Assembly: GCA_023247595.1 (NCBI GenBank)
Contig: JAHFGF010000008.1
Location: forward strand, 1-18,388
Origin: Candidatus Omnitrophota bacterium
Lineage (GTDB): Bacteria > Omnitrophota > Koll11 > Zapsychrales > Fredricksoniimonadaceae
Reading direction: 5' to 3'
DNA: 18,388 nt
Position 1 is the stretch's first letter. Every line of letters begins with the position of its first letter. The notes beneath the pieces are model-generated. The model saw only the letters and a list, made by a program, of their open reading frames with translations, made no database searches and had not been told where the DNA came from. Of the stretch, positions 14,427-18,388 are shown one piece after another. The position numbers and the translations under genes are program-made.

Positions 14427-16889
14427 ATGAGTGATTCACCGCAACCGTCCCAATCCTGGGTTATCCTAAATAAAGGGATGACCAAGGATGACCTGGTTAA
14501 TTCTTTCCGGCATAACCGGCAATATACATTATCCAAGGATCAATACTCGGCGACGATTAACGATAATTACAATTCGCTCGCGCTTGCCATCCGGGACCGC
14601 ATTGTGGAGCGTTGGGTTGCGACTCAGCAGAGATACCATAAGAAAAACATGAAGCGTGTTTATTATCTTTCGCTTGAGTTTTTGATCGGGCGTTTGTTGG
14701 GAAATAATGTTTATAATTTGGGATTGGAAGAAGAGACGCGCGCCGCGATGGAAGAGTTAGGGTTTGACTTAAGCGAACTGCGTGAAGAAGAAGTAGACGC
14801 CGGGCTGGGCAATGGCGGTCTTGGCCGTTTGGCCGCGTGTTTTTTGGATTCGATGGCGACATTAGGGATTCCATGCCATGGTTACGGAATCCGTTATGAC
14901 TACGGCATATTTAACCAGAAAATTGAAAACGGATATCAAGTCGAACATCCTGATGAATGGCTGCGTTTGGGAAGTCCGTGGGAATTCGCGCGGATGGAAT
15001 ACGCCGTACCCATCAAATTTTGCGGCAGGGTTCAAACCCGTAAAGATGAACAGGGCCGTCTGGTCTTTGAATGGACGGATACTTCCGACGTGCTGGCGGT
15101 GCCTTATGATATTCCGGTTGTCGGTTACAAAAATGATGTGGTTAATACCCTGCGCCTTTGGTCGGCGCGCGGCACTGAAGATTTTGACTTTCAATTTTTT
15201 AACAGCGGTGATTATGAATCAGCGGTTCTTCAGAAAGTTTATTCGGAAAATATTTCTAAGGTGCTTTATCCGAATGACGAATTAGCTTCAGGGCAGGAAC
15301 TTCGTTTAAGGCAGCAGTATTTTTTTGTGGCGGCCTCTATTTCAGATATCATCCGCCGTTTTCGTTCGGAGATTGATAATCTTAAGCGCCTGCCCGAACG
15401 CGTTGTCATCCAGCTTAATGATACCCATCCGACGCTGGCCATTCCGGAATTGATGCGGGTTCTTTTGGATGAAAACCATTTTGACTGGGATACCTCCTGG
15501 GGCATTGTCCAAAAAGTTTTTGCATACACCAACCACACGTTGATGCCTGAAGCGCTTGAGCGTTGGCCGGTGAAGATGATGGAATATCTTCTGCCTCGCC
15601 ATATGCAGATTATTTATGAAATAAACCACCGGTTTCTGGAGGAAGTAGCCCAGCAATTTCCAGGTGACACGGAGCGTCTTGAAAAAATGTCGATTATCCA
15701 GGAAGGAGACGAGAAAAGAGTCCGTATGGCCCATTTAGCGGTCGCCGGCAGTTTTTCTGTTAATGGTGTTTCTGCTCTGCATTCGGATCTTCTTAAGACG
15801 CGTGTGCTCAAAGATTTTTATCTCATCAGCCCCGAAAAATTTAACAACAAGACAAACGGGATTACACAAAGGCGATGGCTTTACAAGTCAAACCCGGCGC
15901 TGTCGCAATTGATTACGCAAAAAATCGGAGGCGGTTGGGTCAGGGAATTGCAGGAGCTTGAAAAATTAGAAAAGTTTGCGGAAGATAAGGACTTTATCCG
16001 TCAATGGCAGGCGGTCAAACTTGAAAATAAAAAAGAGCTGGCTGCTTATATTGAGCGGACCATGCAGATATCGGTTGATCCGAATTCGCTTTTTGATGTT
16101 CAGGTCAAACGCATCCATGAATACAAACGACAGCTGATGTTTGCTTTGTTTATTTTGGAGCAGTATTTACGGATTAAACATGATACGAAGACGTTTATCC
16201 AGCCGCGCACGTTTATCATCGGCGGAAAAGCGGCGCCCGGATACCGTATGGCGAAACTCATTATTAAATTCATTAACAACATCGCCCACGTGATTAATTC
16301 CGACAAAGGCGTCAAAGGCCTTATCAAGGTTGTTTACCTTGAGAATTACCGTGTTTCTTTGGCGGAAAGAATTTTCCCAGCCAGCGAACTTTCCGAGCAG
16401 ATTTCTTTAGCCGGAACGGAAGCTTCAGGCACAGGCAACATGAAGTTTATGATTAACGGCGCTTTGACCGCCGGAACATATGACGGCGCCAATATCGAGA
16501 TGGCCCAGCATGCGGGGATGGAGAATATTTTCATCTTCGGATTGCGGACGCATGAGGTGGAGGCGTTGTGGAAAAAAGGATATGCGGCCAGCGAGTATAT
16601 CGAATCTTCCTCGATTCTCAAGGAGATCATTACACTTATCGAGAGTAATTATTTTTCTATGGGAGAGAAGGATCTTTTTCGGCCTTTGGTTGATTCCTTG
16701 CGCTGGCATGACCAGTATATGATTTGCGCGGATTTCAAAGATTATTGCGATACCCAGGAGAAAATATCGACGGCATACCGTGATGCCTTGGCGTGGAATA
16801 AGATGTCCATACTCAACGTCGCCCGCTCGGGTTTCTTTTCCAGCGACCGGACCATCAAGGAATACGCGAAAGATATTTGGTTCAAATGA
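14427..16889 (+). CDS. glgP: glycogen/starch/maltodextrin phosphorylase
   Basis: An 820-residue GT35 phosphorylase, close to the E. coli enzymes (GlgP 815, MalP 797). Recognisable blocks are YYLSLEFLIGR, GLGNGGLGRLAACFLDS, the QLNDTHPTLAIPEL active-site region, NNKTNGITQRRWL, VQVKRIHEYKRQL, and the pyridoxal-phosphate site EASGTGNMKFMINGALTAGT with Lys673. The enzyme releases glucose 1-phosphate from the non-reducing ends of alpha-1,4-glucans with phosphate, in the cytoplasm. MalP and GlgP cannot be separated on sequence alone; the N-terminal allosteric segment of eukaryotic enzymes is absent. AAAGGA at 14414-14419 precedes the ATG. It follows the ADP-forming ligase and precedes a two-component pair. 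Confidence 0.95.
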   Translation: MSDSPQPSQSWVILNKGMTKDDLVNSFRHNRQYTLSKDQYSATINDNYNSLALAIRDRIVERWVATQQRYHKKNMKRVYYLSLEFLIGRLLGNNVYNLGLEEETRAAMEELGFDLSELREEEVDAGLGNGGLGRLAACFLDSMATLGIPCHGYGIRYDYGIFNQKIENGYQVEHPDEWLRLGSPWEFARMEYAVPIKFCGRVQTRKDEQGRLVFEWTDTSDVLAVPYDIPVVGYKNDVVNTLRLWSARGTEDFDFQFFNSGDYESAVLQKVYSENISKVLYPNDELASGQELRLRQQYFFVAASISDIIRRFRSEIDNLKRLPERVVIQLNDTHPTLAIPELMRVLLDENHFDWDTSWGIVQKVFAYTNHTLMPEALERWPVKMMEYLLPRHMQIIYEINHRFLEEVAQQFPGDTERLEKMSIIQEGDEKRVRMAHLAVAGSFSVNGVSALHSDLLKTRVLKDFYLISPEKFNNKTNGITQRRWLYKSNPALSQLITQKIGGGWVRELQELEKLEKFAEDKDFIRQWQAVKLENKKELAAYIERTMQISVDPNSLFDVQVKRIHEYKRQLMFALFILEQYLRIKHDTKTFIQPRTFIIGGKAAPGYRMAKLIIKFINNIAHVINSDKGVKGLIKVVYLENYRVSLAERIFPASELSEQISLAGTEASGTGNMKFMINGALTAGTYDGANIEMAQHAGMENIFIFGLRTHEVEALWKKGYAASEYIESSSILKEIITLIESNYFSMGEKDLFRPLVDSLRWHDQYMICADFKDYCDTQEKISTAYRDALAWNKMSILNVARSGFFSSDRTIKEYAKDIWFK

Positions 16890-16937
16890 TATGTTCCGAT
16901 AGATGATCAATGTCTCGCAACATTAAAGAAGTTCAAA

Positions 16938-17606
16938 ATGCGGATTTTACTAGTTGAAGATGATAGAAAAATCGCTGGCCTTATTCAGCGCAGCCTTAAA
17001 GAACAGCATTACGCGGTTGATTTAGCGCAAGATGGCGAAAACGGAATCTTTTTGGCACAAGTAAATACGTATGATTTAATTATTCTGGATATCATGCTTC
17101 CAGTAAAAGACGGCCTTTCGATTTGTAAGGAATTCCGCAAGAAAAATACCGATACGCCGATTCTGCTTTTAACTGCCCGAGGAGAAATCAGGGATAAGGT
17201 TGTTGGCCTAAACGCGGGCGCGGATGATTATTTAACCAAACCTTTTTCATTTGAAGAGTTCCTGGCGCGGGTTCGGGTGCTTTTAAGAAGGCAGAGGCCC
17301 GAAAAAACAAGCAAACTGAAAGTTGCCGACCTGGAGCTCGACCAAATCACCCATAAAGTGCGCCGCGGTGAGAAGGAGATAATCCTCACAAACACGGAAT
17401 ACGCGCTTTTGGAATATTTCATGCTTCATGCTAATCAGGTGATCACCAGAACCATGATCTCCGAGCATGTTTGGAACGATGACTTTGATAGTTTTTCCAA
17501 CGTTATTAATGTTTATGTCAATTACCTGCGCAAGAAAATCGATGACGGTTTTTCCAAGAAACTGATTCATTCACTTCGGGGTACCGGTTATATTCTGAAA
17601 GAATAG
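16938..17606 (+). CDS. OmpR/PhoB-family response regulator
   Basis: A 222-residue two-domain regulator. The receiver domain (1-118) has acidic E7-D8-D9, phospho-acceptor Asp51 (LDIMLP), Thr79 and Lys101 (LTKPFS). The DNA-binding winged helix (about 125-220) has the usual layout LTNTEYALLEYFMLHANQVITRTMISEHVW...NVINVYVNYLRKKID...LIHSLRGTGYIL. It resembles the CusR/CopR/QseB branch more than PhoB. Phosphorylation by its partner kinase would alter transcription of unknown targets. The start at ATG 16938 is set by the conserved MRILLVEDD. The gene lies 48 bases after glycogen phosphorylase and abuts the kinase gene with no gap. Confidence 0.95.
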   Translation: MRILLVEDDRKIAGLIQRSLKEQHYAVDLAQDGENGIFLAQVNTYDLIILDIMLPVKDGLSICKEFRKKNTDTPILLLTARGEIRDKVVGLNAGADDYLTKPFSFEEFLARVRVLLRRQRPEKTSKLKVADLELDQITHKVRRGEKEIILTNTEYALLEYFMLHANQVITRTMISEHVWNDDFDSFSNVINVYVNYLRKKIDDGFSKKLIHSLRGTGYILKE

Positions 17607-18388
17607 ATGCGCGTTAATTCCATCCGATTTAAAACCAACATCCTTTTTACTCTGATTTTGGCGGTAATCCTTTCCATTTTCGGAGGCGTGGTCTTTCATG
17701 CCGTAAGGGTTATTCTTTATCACGAGTTGGATGAGGACTTGATGATTAAGGCCCGTGAGGTCGGTGTGCTTATCCGCGCCTATGAGATTGCCCAGAAAAA
17801 TCTGAATCATCCTTTAAACATGTTTCAGGATATGCTCGAACGGCAAGGATTGGTAACCAATAAAATGGTTATCGACGAGCTTTGGCATGCGCAGGTCAAA
17901 ACGCTTAATTTAAAAAATGATTATATCCATATTCTCACCCCTGAAGGACGGCTTAAACTTCTGTCCGAAAACGTTCATGCCATCGAAGAAAAAGTATTTA
18001 AAGAACAATTCCCCTTTAATCCGAATCGAGTTGTTATCAAAAATATTAATAATGGAGCTTTTCAGGTAAGGGCGGTGAACTCGCCGATTAAGTTTAGTCA
18101 TAATTCCATTATGGTTGTGCAGATTGCGACGCCTTTAAAGGCGGTCGTTCATACGTTAGACAGGTTGCTGTTTTTTCTCATCGTTGCTATCAGCGTCATC
18201 CTCATTTTAACAGCCTTTCTTGGAAGTGTTTTTGCCCGGGGGATTTTAAATCCGGTCAAACATATCGCGGAAACAGCCAATGCTATTTCTGTAACGGGTC
18301 TGCACGGCAGGGTTAAAGAAATGCAGACGGATGAAGAGATGCGATATCTGGTTAAATCATTTAATACGATGTTAGACCGGATGGAGGA
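17607..18388 (+). CDS. sensor histidine kinase, N-terminal part (runs off window)
   Basis: The frame is open from ATG 17607 to the window end, giving 260 complete residues and no stop. TM1 is about 10-34 (NILFTLILAVILSIFGGVVF), a periplasmic sensor region about 35-186, TM2 about 187-209 (LLFFLIVAISVILILTAFLG), and a HAMP linker from about 207 (RGILNPVKHIAETANAIS...EMRYLVKSFNTMLDRMEE). The phospho-His and ATPase domains must lie beyond the window. The architecture and the opening NSIRFKTNILF are typical of CusS/QseC-type kinases. The ATG starts directly after the regulator's TAG, so translation is coupled and the two form a cognate pair. The sensor region is about 150 residues, consistent with an extracytoplasmic PAS/CHASE-like fold, but its ligand is unknown. 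Confidence 0.92.
   Translation, partial: MRVNSIRFKTNILFTLILAVILSIFGGVVFHAVRVILYHELDEDLMIKAREVGVLIRAYEIAQKNLNHPLNMFQDMLERQGLVTNKMVIDELWHAQVKTLNLKNDYIHILTPEGRLKLLSENVHAIEEKVFKEQFPFNPNRVVIKNINNGAFQVRAVNSPIKFSHNSIMVVQIATPLKAVVHTLDRLLFFLIVAISVILILTAFLGSVFARGILNPVKHIAETANAISVTGLHGRVKEMQTDEEMRYLVKSFNTMLDRME

Overview
The window reads as a stretch of bacterial chromosome with every supported gene on the + strand. An MCE/Mla-type lipid transporter, a lipoprotein with a lipobox and several signal peptides point to a diderm (Gram-negative) cell. A DbpA-type helicase, a CxxC-x17-CxxC mini-protein, a fused ADP-forming acyl-CoA synthetase and glycogen phosphorylase together would fit an anaerobic or fermentative candidate-phylum bacterium such as Omnitrophota. 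That placement is an impression from gene content, not a proven assignment. Standard stop codons are used, including TGA. No rRNA, tRNA, CRISPR array, transposase or integrase was seen.

Left part (1-2530): the end of a compact carrier-type biosynthetic operon. It holds the C-terminal part of an unrecognised protein with an in-frame TGA at the window edge, a NodB/polysaccharide-deacetylase-like protein, an acyl carrier protein and a FabG-like short-chain reductase. Two of the junctions are ATGA overlaps. The product of this pathway is not evident and this is one of the more interesting parts of the window.

Middle (2531-8646): mostly single genes separated by hairpins. These are a 49-aa zinc-ribbon mini-protein with its own terminator, the 23S-rRNA helicase dbpA, a secreted Spy-like protein carrying two CPKCKDGKMCKKC repeats and a His-rich tail, a small three-helix membrane protein, a Trp-rich small protein, a secreted thioredoxin-fold protein with a one-cysteine CPYT site, and release factor 3 (prfC). 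dbpA, the zinc ribbon and prfC all concern the ribosome or translation.

Right part (8647-18388): first a tight four-gene lipid transport operon (MlaB/E-like fusion permease, MlaF-like ATPase, single-domain MCE protein, PqiC-like lipoprotein). It is followed by an ADP-forming acetate-CoA ligase-type enzyme, glycogen phosphorylase, and an OmpR-family response regulator abutting a sensor histidine kinase that runs off the window. Glycogen phosphorolysis and the ADP-forming ligase could feed one ATP-conserving fermentative route, releasing sugar phosphate at the start and making ATP from acyl-CoA at the end.
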